This document shows positions 1 to 7,712 of a stretch of 45,913 nucleotides of DNA, piece by piece (the stretch's first letter is position 1; each line of letters begins with the position of its first letter). The notes beneath the pieces are model-generated. The model had not been told where the DNA came from and did no database searches. It saw only the letters and a list, made by a program, of their open reading frames with translations. The position numbers and the translations under genes are program-made. This DNA comes from an uncultured Bacteroidota bacterium (lineage in GTDB: Bacteria; Bacteroidota; Bacteroidia; Bacteroidales; 4484-276): the NCBI GenBank assembly GCA_903944895.1, contig CAJATL010000420.1:1-45913 (forward strand). Reading direction: 5' to 3'.

Positions 1-68
1 GTGGTACAGGTTATAATGGCATCCATATCAACATAAGGATACCTTTGGATTAGCCTCTGATTAATCAT
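1..68 (-). CDS. Start of an unidentified gene, cut by the window edge
   Basis: An ATG at 66-68 on the minus strand opens a frame that stays open to the window edge (22 codons, beginning MINQRLIQRYPYVDMDAI). It starts 19 bases after the stop of the tubulin-like gene and runs in the same direction, so it is probably the next gene of that operon. Too little is visible to name a function. No ribosome binding site is apparent, which is normal in Bacteroidota. Confidence 0.5.
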   Translation of the reverse strand, partial: MINQRLIQRYPYVDMDAIITCT

Positions 69-87
69 AAAACACTGTGAGTGTGCG

Positions 88-1425
88 TTATTTTATTACA
101 TTTCGTTTTAAAATAGCGCACATTTCGATTTTGCGATTATAATCGGTGATTCCATTATATTGTTTCAAATTCTGGCCATCAAGTCTTGTTATAAAGCCTC
201 TTATTCCAGAATCACCTGTAGATGCTCCATTTGTGGTTAATGCTATATGCGCCAAAGAGAAAAATGCACCCAACCTATTAGCAAAAGTTTCCCCTGCTTT
301 ATTTCCTGAGCCTACAAAATCATCGAACGAAAAGTTAAAAGAATTGTCTTTAAATTCAACAGCTTTGTACAGATAATCAGCATCAGCGGTTGAATTTTCC
401 ATTCCTTTTTTACGAGTAAAAAAATCATATGCAGCACATGCACATAAAAGCTCTGTAATGTGACAGGGATTTTTTTGATTTGCACCACCAGTATCTACCT
501 TTTCCTTTTCACCGTCATCGATTTTTTTACTAGTGATTGGCCAGCCAATATGATATAGTGTTTTATAAAATCTTTTTACAGTTGGATCTCCCTGATAAAA
601 CTGTAGGGCAGCCTGACTATTTATGGGAAAGAAAGATGAATCAGCAATTACACTGTCATGCTTTGATGAAGTTTGCTTGTTATCTGGCTTTTTAAATGAA
701 AAATACTCAGTTAATAAAGTTGCACCAAATTTTGCTTTTGTAAAATCAATGTCCTCCTTATTACCTGACCTAATTTTAACAAAATCTTGCAGCGCTTTTG
801 GAATAACAGGAATAGCTGAAGCACCTGTTCCACCAAACACTGACCCCAAAATAAAAATTCTGGCATTCCCCCCCGCTTGAATCAATTTAGCGATAAAAAC
901 TTCCAACTCTTTTTCTTCAGGTTGGACGTTTGCTCCCTTTACAATATTCCGAGCAGCCTCAATTATTCCATGATACATGAGCATGGATCCTAGATGGGTT
1001 TGCGCTCGGTAACCATGTGCTAGATTGAATTCCTGAACAGAATTTGTATCCAAGAATAAATCAGAGATTAGCTTGTTGTTTATTTGCTGCTCTGGAGTAC
1101 CTTTAGTAATTTGCGACAGATTTTTATAATTTTCTCTTCCTGCACCAGAATAATTAGTCCAATATCTATGCAAGTTTAGTTTGGCAGAAAAGAAAGTGTT
1201 GGTGTTTGGAGTGCCACCTTCAATTGTCCCATAAGTCTTAATTCGATTATATAATCGAATTAATTCTTCAACTTTTGCTTTATTCCCATTTGTTTGATCT
1301 GTGTCCAAGGTAAGAACTTCAATTTCATGGTTATCAAACATACCGATACCACAAAGGTGGGTGAAGGACTCAAGGCAACGCATACCAGTACCACCAATGG
1401 CTATTATAAATAGTTTATCACTCAT
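88..1425 (-). CDS. FtsZ/tubulin-like GTPase (Tubulin_2-type)
   Basis: A 445-residue protein with FtsZ/tubulin superfamily nucleotide-binding features. Residues 7-14 (IIAIGGTG) match the first glycine loop. Residues 38-45 (LTLDTDQT) resemble the FtsZ strand ending in NTDxQ. Residues 198-203 (GGTGAS) match the tubulin signature loop that contacts GTP phosphates. It is not cell-division FtsZ: the spacing between these motifs is longer and the C-terminal half differs. No signal peptide or membrane helix is seen, so it is probably cytoplasmic. It follows a small membrane protein by 38 bases and precedes another gene by 19 bases, all leftward. Family knowledge: prokaryotic tubulin-like proteins outside FtsZ are often encoded beside membrane proteins, and a role in membrane remodelling has been suggested. 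GTPase and polymer formation here are inferred, not shown. Confidence 0.8.
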   Translation of the reverse strand: MSDKLFIIAIGGTGMRCLESFTHLCGIGMFDNHEIEVLTLDTDQTNGNKAKVEELIRLYNRIKTYGTIEGGTPNTNTFFSAKLNLHRYWTNYSGAGRENYKNLSQITKGTPEQQINNKLISDLFLDTNSVQEFNLAHGYRAQTHLGSMLMYHGIIEAARNIVKGANVQPEEKELEVFIAKLIQAGGNARIFILGSVFGGTGASAIPVIPKALQDFVKIRSGNKEDIDFTKAKFGATLLTEYFSFKKPDNKQTSSKHDSVIADSSFFPINSQAALQFYQGDPTVKRFYKTLYHIGWPITSKKIDDGEKEKVDTGGANQKNPCHITELLCACAAYDFFTRKKGMENSTADADYLYKAVEFKDNSFNFSFDDFVGSGNKAGETFANRLGAFFSLAHIALTTNGASTGDSGIRGFITRLDGQNLKQYNGITDYNRKIEMCAILKRNVIK

Positions 1426-1463
1426 AATTTGTGTATTATATTAAAATAAAAAATCACCAAGGT

Positions 1464-1811
1464 CTAAAACCAATTTCCTAGTTTGCCATTTTTAAAAACC
1501 TTACTAAGAAAGAAACCTAATACAATATATAATACAAATGCAACACCTGTGCCGATGCTAAGTGCTGTTGTGTAATTTTCTCGTGTACTTGGCACTTTAA
1601 TGCCAGGTCTGACAACAAGGAATCCTATTAAGAAAATAACGATAGGACATAACACCGCAAAAACCCAAAACCACATTTTACGTCTGCCTGGATCTTTTGG
1701 ATGACTACCTCCTTCAAATTGAATAGAGTTTGAAATAACTGCTGCAATAAGCAGAAATACTAGAGCAATTACAATTGCCATGATGTAGGCCGAAATAGAT
1801 TGATCGTTCAT
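1464..1811 (-). CDS. Small three-helix membrane protein of the tubulin-like operon
   Basis: A 115-residue protein with three strongly hydrophobic segments at about residues 8-28, 47-68 and 85-106. A short polar loop with a basic patch (HPKDPGRRK, about 37-45) lies between the first two. The last residues (FKNGKLGNWF) are polar and basic. I recognise no family. It lies 48 bases after the lipoprotein gene and 38 bases before the tubulin-like gene on the same strand. A role anchoring the tubulin-like protein to the inner membrane is an inference from context only. Confidence 0.7.
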   Translation of the reverse strand: MNDQSISAYIMAIVIALVFLLIAAVISNSIQFEGGSHPKDPGRRKMWFWVFAVLCPIVIFLIGFLVVRPGIKVPSTRENYTTALSIGTGVAFVLYIVLGFFLSKVFKNGKLGNWF

Positions 1812-1859
1812 TTTGTAAATTTTTAGACTTGTATTTATTTATATTTAATTTATTATATT

Positions 1860-3413
1860 TTATTGATCTGCCGTTTTGATAAAGTAACTATATATCACTT
1901 TTCCTTTAGGATTAACTTTGTCAAGCGTATTCCTGATTGCTTCAGAAAGTGCTTCATTCGTTTTACCTTTAATTGTTGTTGATTCCCAGCTAAAGAGTTC
2001 GCTAAGTTTATTAAAGTTTGGATTGCAATCAGAGATTACGATATCAACCCGAAGAAGTCCACCTGGATTTGTTATTTGAGATCCGTCAAAATTGCTGTTG
2101 TACTTAGTTCCTATCTCTATTTTATTTTTAGAATCTTTATAGCCATTATTGTACAACACTGAATTCAACTCAAAAACCTCGTTTAAAGGAGTTGTTGCTA
2201 TAGGCTTATAGGTCCACGCATCCAATAATTTACCATCTGTATCGTAACAGTATAGTGCAATTGGATCTTTCTCCGTTTCTGCAAAAACCGAATTCCCATT
2301 TGAATCTTTTGCCAAAATTGGCTTATGATTTTTTGCTTCCTGTGTTTTAGCAAAAAACAGAAAATCATCGGTAACATCTGAGACCTTAACTTCTAATCCA
2401 TTAAGCTGAAAAACATCATCCCTGCTCGCATCCAAATACAACTTTCTGAAAAAATCAGTAAAAGGGGCAGGCACTCCAGGCTCCATAAACGATTTTGAAT
2501 CTTTGAAAATGGCCTCCCATGGTTGCTGAAACGCATAAAACTCAAAATTTTTGTGGTATCTTTTCAATCCATTTACATATTGGTTTGCATCCAAAACACA
2601 GAGATTGTCATTGCCTTCGCTGTCGTAATAATTACCACCTTTTTTTTCTGATCCATACTCATTACTTAAAATATAAAAATCAGTTGAAAGAGAGAAGGTA
2701 CTGTATTTATAACCCCTACCTTGAAGTGCATAATTAATCTCGCTCAGTAATTTTCTTTCTTTACCATAATTAAAGACTATAAAATAAAGGTGTTTCAAAA
2801 CTTGTCGACCATCTTTAGTTTTCTCATTATAATTAGTAATCAGGACATCAATGGAATTTCCTTTCGATAACCAGTTTATAGAATATCCTTTTGCGAAATT
2901 TTCAAATTGCTCTTTTCCATCAATTGTATATTCCTCAAAATCAGTCACCAATAGAGCATCGCTGTTGGCTGAAGTAATCTCTTTTATTGCACCTTCGATA
3001 GGTGACATTATTTCTGTTGAGTAAGATTTAGGATCTGTAACTTTATTGAATATTTCAGTTGTGGTGTAATCAAGAGGATAAATTTCACCTTTACCCATTC
3101 CAAACCATTTAATCTCAGAGCCTGTGAGTTTTTGAGTAATCTTTTCCAGCATTGCAGAATTGTCATTATCATCTTTGTAGGCCTGAATCAAGCCATTCGA
3201 AAAGTCGATATAAACTTTTGGGTCACCTGCTGGTGGATTTCCAGCTTGTGGTTGGCTAGCATCAAAGTATGCTTCAACTATTTTATTCAGGTTTTGATCC
3301 AATGGATTAAATCCCGCCTGATCAAAAGGATCTCCAGTTTTAGTACTGCAACTGTTAAGAAACAAGGCTAAAAAACATAAGCTACAAAATAATAACACAA
3401 TTTTTTTCTTCAT
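1860..3413 (-). CDS. Large lipoprotein of the tubulin-like operon, possibly vWA-like
   Basis: A 517-residue predicted lipoprotein. The N-terminus is basic then hydrophobic and ends in lipobox LNSC, giving a lipidated Cys22. A proline-rich stretch follows at about 52-66. Residues 67-160 alternate strand-like and helix-like segments: strand VYIDFSNG (D70, S72) and strand ALLVTDFEEY (T157-D158) resemble the first and fourth strands of a von Willebrand A (vWA) fold, where a DxSxS and a TD motif bind metal. The match is partial, because the third MIDAS position is Gly rather than Ser. The remaining ~350 residues are not recognised. The gene starts 4 bases after the stop of the 124-residue protein, implying tight co-expression. 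The vWA idea is a low-certainty inference; lipoprotein status is well supported. Confidence 0.75.
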   Translation of the reverse strand: MKKKIVLLFCSLCFLALFLNSCSTKTGDPFDQAGFNPLDQNLNKIVEAYFDASQPQAGNPPAGDPKVYIDFSNGLIQAYKDDNDNSAMLEKITQKLTGSEIKWFGMGKGEIYPLDYTTTEIFNKVTDPKSYSTEIMSPIEGAIKEITSANSDALLVTDFEEYTIDGKEQFENFAKGYSINWLSKGNSIDVLITNYNEKTKDGRQVLKHLYFIVFNYGKERKLLSEINYALQGRGYKYSTFSLSTDFYILSNEYGSEKKGGNYYDSEGNDNLCVLDANQYVNGLKRYHKNFEFYAFQQPWEAIFKDSKSFMEPGVPAPFTDFFRKLYLDASRDDVFQLNGLEVKVSDVTDDFLFFAKTQEAKNHKPILAKDSNGNSVFAETEKDPIALYCYDTDGKLLDAWTYKPIATTPLNEVFELNSVLYNNGYKDSKNKIEIGTKYNSNFDGSQITNPGGLLRVDIVISDCNPNFNKLSELFSWESTTIKGKTNEALSEAIRNTLDKVNPKGKVIYSYFIKTADQ

Positions 3414-3417
3414 TTTT

Positions 3418-3792
3418 TTATCTTAATATTTCTTTAATAAATTCTGATGTTTGTGTAAAACTGCCTTTAATGATTTTTTTTATTGCTTGGTCATCCATCA
3501 TCTCAGCCAATAATTTTTCACTTTCTTTAGCCTGTATGTTTGGATCAATAATGTTATCAACTTCATTAATACGTTTTAACCAATAGTCTTTTTTGGAATA
3601 CAATTGGCTCAAATCATGTCTTGTTAACCCGGTATCAAAATCAAGTAAGCCAACAGCTATTTTTGTCCAATCATCTTTAGTATCAGTTATGATATCCGAA
3701 AGCATTAATGTTTCGACATATTCATGATTGTAATAATAGTAACCTCCAAGGCTGATACAGCAGAAAAGTAATACGGCAAATAGAATTTTCAT
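3418..3792 (-). CDS. Small anchored or exported protein, first gene of the tubulin-like operon
   Basis: A 124-residue protein with a hydrophobic N-terminus (residues 2-18) followed by a Tyr-rich stretch (YYYYN), compatible with a signal peptide or a single membrane anchor. The remainder is polar and probably helical, with many Asp, Lys and Ile residues and the ending EFIKEILR. No known domain was recognised. It is the first gene of the leftward group, and its stop lies 4 bases before the lipoprotein ATG. A possible -7 box (TAAATTTG on the minus strand) is at 4024-4031, which would leave a long leader. Confidence 0.65.
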   Translation of the reverse strand: MKILFAVLLFCCISLGGYYYYNHEYVETLMLSDIITDTKDDWTKIAVGLLDFDTGLTRHDLSQLYSKKDYWLKRINEVDNIIDPNIQAKESEKLLAEMMDDQAIKKIIKGSFTQTSEFIKEILR

Positions 3793-4363
3793 GGATAGGG
3801 TGTTTGTTTTAACCGGTTACAAAAAATTATTAAGAAAATTTAATTAAGAAAAACACTTTGCTAATTGATTTAGAGTGAATTAGGATTTTTGAACTATTAA
3901 TAAAATCAAATAATACACCACCTTTTTTAGGATATGAACTAAAGTAAAATTTCTGAATAAATGTTTTCATAAGCTTTTAAGATTAATTATTGCTACAAAT
4001 GAAAAACAAATTTCATTCAATTGCAAATTTATTTTAACAAATATTTAACTTTCATCGAATTATTAAATCATGAATTATCAATTATTTACTCAGGAATCGT
4101 CTTAATTTGTTGTAATATTTCGCCTTACAAAAATGAATGATAATTGCACATTGCCTTTAAACCTTATTTTCTTATACAATTAACCTTAAACGTATTAGGC
4201 CATAATTTTGCCCATGAAGAAAACCGGTGTAAACTGCACATTTTGTTAAAATATTTCTTTCAAAAGTTTATCTTCTTTTTTCCATTATTGAAGATCTTTT
4301 CGCTTAAAATAATTTTGATTTTACTGTTAATTTATTAGTGCCGGGAAATAGGGCCAGGTTGTT
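3793..4363. other. AT-rich intergenic stretch without a convincing gene
   Basis: About 570 bases of very AT-rich sequence between the tubulin-like operon and a small gene. Short frames exist but have unconvincing composition. On the minus strand TAAATTTG at 4024-4031 fits the Bacteroidota -7 consensus and could drive the leftward operon. I see no terminator, tRNA or repeat here. Confidence 0.5.
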
Positions 4364-4594
4364 TTAAATGGTGAACGAATACTTTTTCCCGTCTGAAAGA
4401 CTGTGGTTGCCCATTTTATGGCCATGAACCCAGATGGTCCCGGATTTATCCTCCCTGTTATGAAATTCCACCCACCCATCCGAATGGGTCCTTTTTTCAT
4501 CAGTGCCTCCAAGCCAGCCATAATCAACCATTACGCCTACATCGCTGGCTGGTTTACCACTTTTGTAATTTACATTTACCGAAAAATGACTCAT
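4364..4594 (-). CDS. Small conserved-looking beta-sandwich protein (76 aa)
   Basis: A 76-residue protein beginning MSHFSVNVNYKSGKPASD. The pattern of a strand, a GKPA turn, a second strand, a Gly-rich loop (GWLGGTDEKR), then SDGWVEF and a final strand ending in KKYSFTI resembles short carboxypeptidase-regulatory/transthyretin-like beta-sandwich proteins of Bacteroidota, where GKPA and TDxxGxxxF-type segments recur. No signal peptide is seen. A -7-like box (TACATTTG on the minus strand, 4645-4652) lies about 50 bases upstream. It sits alone in a poorly coding region. The competing rightward and overlapping frames are judged shadows. Function unknown. Confidence 0.5.
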   Translation of the reverse strand: MSHFSVNVNYKSGKPASDVGVMVDYGWLGGTDEKRTHSDGWVEFHNREDKSGTIWVHGHKMGNHSLSDGKKYSFTI

Positions 4595-5174
4595 AAATTT
4601 ATGGAATCTTAATTTGAATTAAAAATGTTAGGAACAAATCGTTTCAAATGTAAACAAATTAGTCAGCAAGTAATAGTAATTCTGGTATTCGAATCATTCG
4701 TCTGAAATATCGCCTGAAAAATGTCAACTACACCGAAAAATTACTTTTCATGAAAGGAAAAGACGATCTTTTTTACTTTCCAACAAAGGGAAAAAATTAA
4801 GATGCAATTACACTGGAATGACACCTAAATACAATACCAATTTGATTTTGGTTTTAGAAGATACAACATCAAAATAGTTTTTACCTTTTAACCCTCCGGG
4901 GTAATTTCTCAGCAAACTGCCGTCAATTCACACCGTGGTTGCCCCTGTCAACCACTGGTTGGAGCGTGCTATTCTGCACCATAACAAGCGCTATTATAAG
5001 CGATTCCATCCAATACCACGTTCCATGCCGGCTGTCAGCGGTCAAAGACACTGACAGCGTTAACTAAGCGACATTGCGGTTCGAACTGATAATCTTTTTT
5101 TTCACAGGTAATGGGATCAGATTATTTTTGCCGTTCTGGTTGAAACATTTAAATACAGGTTCAAAAAAATATTT
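4595..5174. other. Non-coding or decayed stretch with an inverted repeat
   Basis: About 580 bases without a complete gene. A rightward frame from 4663 to the TAA at 4798-4800 has protein-like composition (including YTEKLLFMKGKDDLFYF) but no start near its beginning, and looks like the tail of a broken gene. An 8-bp inverted repeat (GCTGTCAG at 5031-5038, CTGACAGC at 5051-5058) lies in a locally GC-richer patch. TATTTTTG at 5123-5130 fits a -7 box for the HAD gene at 5175. Confidence 0.4.
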
Positions 5175-5831
5175 ATGCTTAATAAAACAGATTTTGAAAA
5201 CATCGAAGCAGTCATTTTTGATTGGAACGGAACTTTACTCGACGATGTGGAGGTGAGTATTTTGGCGATGAACCAATTACTCCTGAAAAGAAACTATCCG
5301 ATTCTGGATGCCAGAACTTACAAGTCGATTTTTACGTTCCCGGTCAAAGATTATTACGCTGCTGCCGGTGTCTGTTTTGATACCCACGAATGGAAAACTG
5401 TGGCGATGGAATTTATCGGCAATTATCGTGAGCATGTTCCCAAATCGGGCTTGTATTCGTGTGTGCTTTCTGTTTTAGAATTTTTCAGAAGCCGGCAAAC
5501 AAGGCAGTTTATCCTTTCGGCGATGGAGCAGGATTTCCTGGAAGAGACCATTGCCATCAGAAATATTGAGCATTATTTCGAAAAAATCGTTGGCCTAAAC
5601 AACCATTACGCGGCCACAAAAACTGAAACAGCCAAACTACTGGTCGAAGAAATTAATTTGCCTCCTGACCAGATTTTAATGTTTGGTGATACCATCCATG
5701 ATTTTGAAGTGGCACAGGAAGCCGGAATTGCCTGTGTTTTGGTTGCTGATGGCCATCAGTCGCGCGAACGTCTCGAAAAAACCGGATGCCGGGTAATATC
5801 AGGACTCGGAGAACTGGTAGCACTTTGGTAA
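5175..5831 (+). CDS. HAD-superfamily phosphatase (phosphoglycolate phosphatase-like)
   Basis: A 218-residue HAD hydrolase. Motif I is FDWNGTLLDD with nucleophile Asp16; the usual second Asp is Asn18, a common DxNGT variant. Motif II is the Ser in FILSAMEQ. A motif III Lys lies around KTETAK. Motif IV is GDTIHDFEVAQEAG. A helical cap lies between motifs I and II, as in subfamily IA enzymes such as phosphoglycolate phosphatase. The enzyme would act in the cytoplasm on a small phosphorylated metabolite; the substrate cannot be read from the sequence. The ATG at 5175 follows a TATTTTTG box at 5123-5130. The gene converges with the MORN-variant gene, with 3 bases between stops. Confidence 0.85.
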   Translation: MLNKTDFENIEAVIFDWNGTLLDDVEVSILAMNQLLLKRNYPILDARTYKSIFTFPVKDYYAAAGVCFDTHEWKTVAMEFIGNYREHVPKSGLYSCVLSVLEFFRSRQTRQFILSAMEQDFLEETIAIRNIEHYFEKIVGLNNHYAATKTETAKLLVEEINLPPDQILMFGDTIHDFEVAQEAGIACVLVADGHQSRERLEKTGCRVISGLGELVALW

Positions 5832-5834
5832 ATC

Positions 5835-6566
5835 TTATTCCTGTTCTTCTGGTGGTGTTTCTATGAAAATCTCGGTAGTTAAAAGCTCGCCATTTAGATA
5901 GGTTTCGGTTTTTTGTAACTGGGATTCACGGGTAAAAAATTCCCATTTCCCATCTTTAAAACCTTTTACATAACTGCCTTTGGCCTTGATAACACCGGTG
6001 TTGTAAAAATACGTAGCAGGTCCGTGCAGGGCACCATCAACATGGTAGGCTTCGAGTTTCAGAGTACCGTCGGTGAAATATTGAACCCATGTTCCACTTA
6101 AAACATCATTTTGATAATGCAAAATTTCCGAAATTCCTCCTTCACGGTGATACATTTTCCATTCACCTTCTTTGCTGTTCAATTCATAATATTCCTCAGT
6201 GAGCAGATTTCCGGCTTCATCGTAAAATTTCCAGGTGCTGTCTTTGGCTTTGTCGCTGTATTTACCGCTACTCATCAGTTTTTCGTTGGGGTGGTAGGTT
6301 TTGGTGTATGATGATTTTCCGGAATCGAAAATATCAGAGACAGCCTTTACTTTTCCGTTTTCATAAAAATAACGGAATTCGCCGTAAGGAATATCATCCC
6401 TGAACTGACCTTCATATTTTACCAAACCATTGTTATCAGTCTTTTTCCAAAATCCTTGTTTACGTCCCTGATCATCGGTTTGGTTGATTGAACCGGCATT
6501 TTGTGCCATCGAAATCACGGTCGTGGCAAGAAACAGCGTAAGTAAGGTTTGTTTAACGAACGTCAT
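5835..6566 (-). CDS. Exported MORN-variant repeat protein (YwqK-like)
   Basis: A 243-residue protein with a signal peptide (cleavage likely near SMAQ, residues 20-22) followed by about eight repeats of roughly 23 residues. Their cores read GxWK, YxxGxxxG or GKVKAxxxY, for example KQGFWKKTDNNGLVKYEGQF near the start. These are MORN_2-type repeats found in Bacteroidota proteins often labelled 'toxin-antitoxin system YwqK component'; that label is historical and no toxin partner is visible here. It is probably periplasmic or on the cell surface. The last residues are acidic (PPEEQE). Confidence 0.8.
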   Translation of the reverse strand: MTFVKQTLLTLFLATTVISMAQNAGSINQTDDQGRKQGFWKKTDNNGLVKYEGQFRDDIPYGEFRYFYENGKVKAVSDIFDSGKSSYTKTYHPNEKLMSSGKYSDKAKDSTWKFYDEAGNLLTEEYYELNSKEGEWKMYHREGGISEILHYQNDVLSGTWVQYFTDGTLKLEAYHVDGALHGPATYFYNTGVIKAKGSYVKGFKDGKWEFFTRESQLQKTETYLNGELLTTEIFIETPPEEQE

Positions 6567-6636
6567 TATTAAAAGTTTTGATCAGAGCATTCAACGCGAA
6601 ATCGATTACTTTATTTATCAGAAGGCTGAATTACAT

Positions 6637-6644
6637 TAATTTTG
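6637..6644 (+). promoter_or_regulatory. -7 box for recR
   Basis: TAATTTTG matches the Bacteroidota TAnnTTTG element. Transcription would start near 6651, leaving about 28 bases before the preferred recR start. No clear -33 TTTG was found at the standard spacing. Confidence 0.5.
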
Positions 6645-6678
6645 CAGCATAAATCACGAATTGCTAAAAACAGAAAAC

Positions 6679-7299
6679 TTGAATAATTTTTCGTCGAAAC
6701 TTGTAGAGAATGTTGTTAACGAATTCTCAAAACTTCCCGGAATCGGGCGTAAAACGGCACTCAGGCTGGCTTTACATCTCCTTAAAGAAGAAAAAAGCGA
6801 GGTCGAACTACTCGCTAATGGTTTATTGAAAATGAAAGATGAGGTGATTTTTTGTAAAGTGTGTCATAATATTTCTGATACCGATATTTGTAATATCTGC
6901 GCCAATCCACGCCGTGATCCGACGTTAATATGTGTTGTAGAAGATATTCGTGATGTGATGGCTATCGAAAATACTTCACAGTTTAATGGGTTGTACCATG
7001 TTTTGGGTGGGATAATTTCGCCCATGGATGGTGTCGGGCCAAACGATATTACGATTAAACAACTGGTCGGACGGATAAAATCAGGGGTAGTAAATGAGGT
7101 TATTCTTGCCTTGTCGGCAACCATCGAAGGCGACACGACAAATTTTTATATTTTCCGGCAACTGAAAGAATATGATATCTCAGTTTCGGCGATTGCGCGT
7201 GGAGTGGCTGTTGGCGATGAACTGGAATATGCCGACGAAGTAACTTTAGGACGTTCAATCATCAACAGGCTTCCTTTCGAAAACTCCATCCGTAAATAA
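6679..7299 (+). CDS. recR: Recombination mediator RecR
   Basis: RecR acts with RecO/RecF to load RecA on single-stranded gaps. The N-terminus carries the helix-hairpin-helix motif [18 protein letters not shown] four-cysteine zinc finger follows (CKVC ... CNIC). A Toprim domain follows, with [13 protein letters not shown] and a Gly-rich [16 protein letters not shown] stretch. Length is typical. The frame has no ATG near its start. A TTG at 6661 gives a 212-residue product, but family members begin close to (M)N-x-PSKLLE, so the TTG at 6679 (giving [11 protein letters not shown]) aligns better and is used here. It is monocistronic and converges with the small basic-protein gene. Confidence 0.95.
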   Translation: MNNFSSKLVENVVNEFSKLPGIGRKTALRLALHLLKEEKSEVELLANGLLKMKDEVIFCKVCHNISDTDICNICANPRRDPTLICVVEDIRDVMAIENTSQFNGLYHVLGGIISPMDGVGPNDITIKQLVGRIKSGVVNEVILALSATIEGDTTNFYIFRQLKEYDISVSAIARGVAVGDELEYADEVTLGRSIINRLPFENSIRK

Positions 7300-7310
7300 T
7301 AACCACCTGA

Positions 7311-7583
7311 TTAGCCTGTTTTTTTTGCTTTTTTATGCTGTTTTTTGAGATATTCCACGGTTTGATTTTCGAAAAGATCGAGCTGGTTTGGTGAAACCTG
7401 GTACTCGACATGATCCTGCGTTTGTAATGTTAAAAAATCCTGGATCGATTTTTTAATCAGTTTAATCATTGTCAGGTTTCTTTCCTGGCAATGAATTTCG
7501 AGCGATTTTTTTTGCCTGCTGGTGAGCATGAACACAACAGGTTTATATTTTATCGGCCTTCTTTTCTTTTTACGTTTCACCAT
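7311..7583 (-). CDS. Small basic protein, possibly ribbon-helix-helix
   Basis: A 90-residue protein with a very basic N-terminus (VKRKKKRRPIKYK), then a short strand-like segment (PVVFMLTSRQKKSLE) and two helices (EIHCQERNLTMIKLIKKS and IQDFL). Strand-helix-helix after a basic tail resembles ribbon-helix-helix DNA-binding proteins, but no diagnostic residues confirm it. The C-terminus is polar, with QLDLF and a Lys-rich end (KKQHKKAKKTG). It has a clean ATG and composition like its neighbours. I do not recognise the family with certainty. Confidence 0.6.
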   Translation of the reverse strand: MVKRKKKRRPIKYKPVVFMLTSRQKKSLEIHCQERNLTMIKLIKKSIQDFLTLQTQDHVEYQVSPNQLDLFENQTVEYLKKQHKKAKKTG

Positions 7584-7712
7584 AAAACAAGTTTTAAATT
7601 TCGCATAAAAATAGGCGATTAATTAATTTTATTCGAAAACCAGGTACCAAAGTTATTCACACTGAGGCAATTTTGATCAACAAACCTGACGATTTGGTGA
7701 AAAATGTAAAAT

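Noticed and set aside
4144-4338. Rightward 64-codon frame in the AT-rich gap
   Set aside because: Composition is Phe/Leu/Ile runs typical of AT-rich noise, with no motif and no promoter match.
5080-5100. GGTTCGAAC string resembling a tRNA T-loop
   Set aside because: The flanks do not form a T-arm stem and no acceptor, D or anticodon arm surrounds it.
5835-6566. Toxin-antitoxin system label for the MORN-variant protein
   Set aside because: No toxin partner is adjacent and the protein has a signal peptide; the label is only a database tradition.
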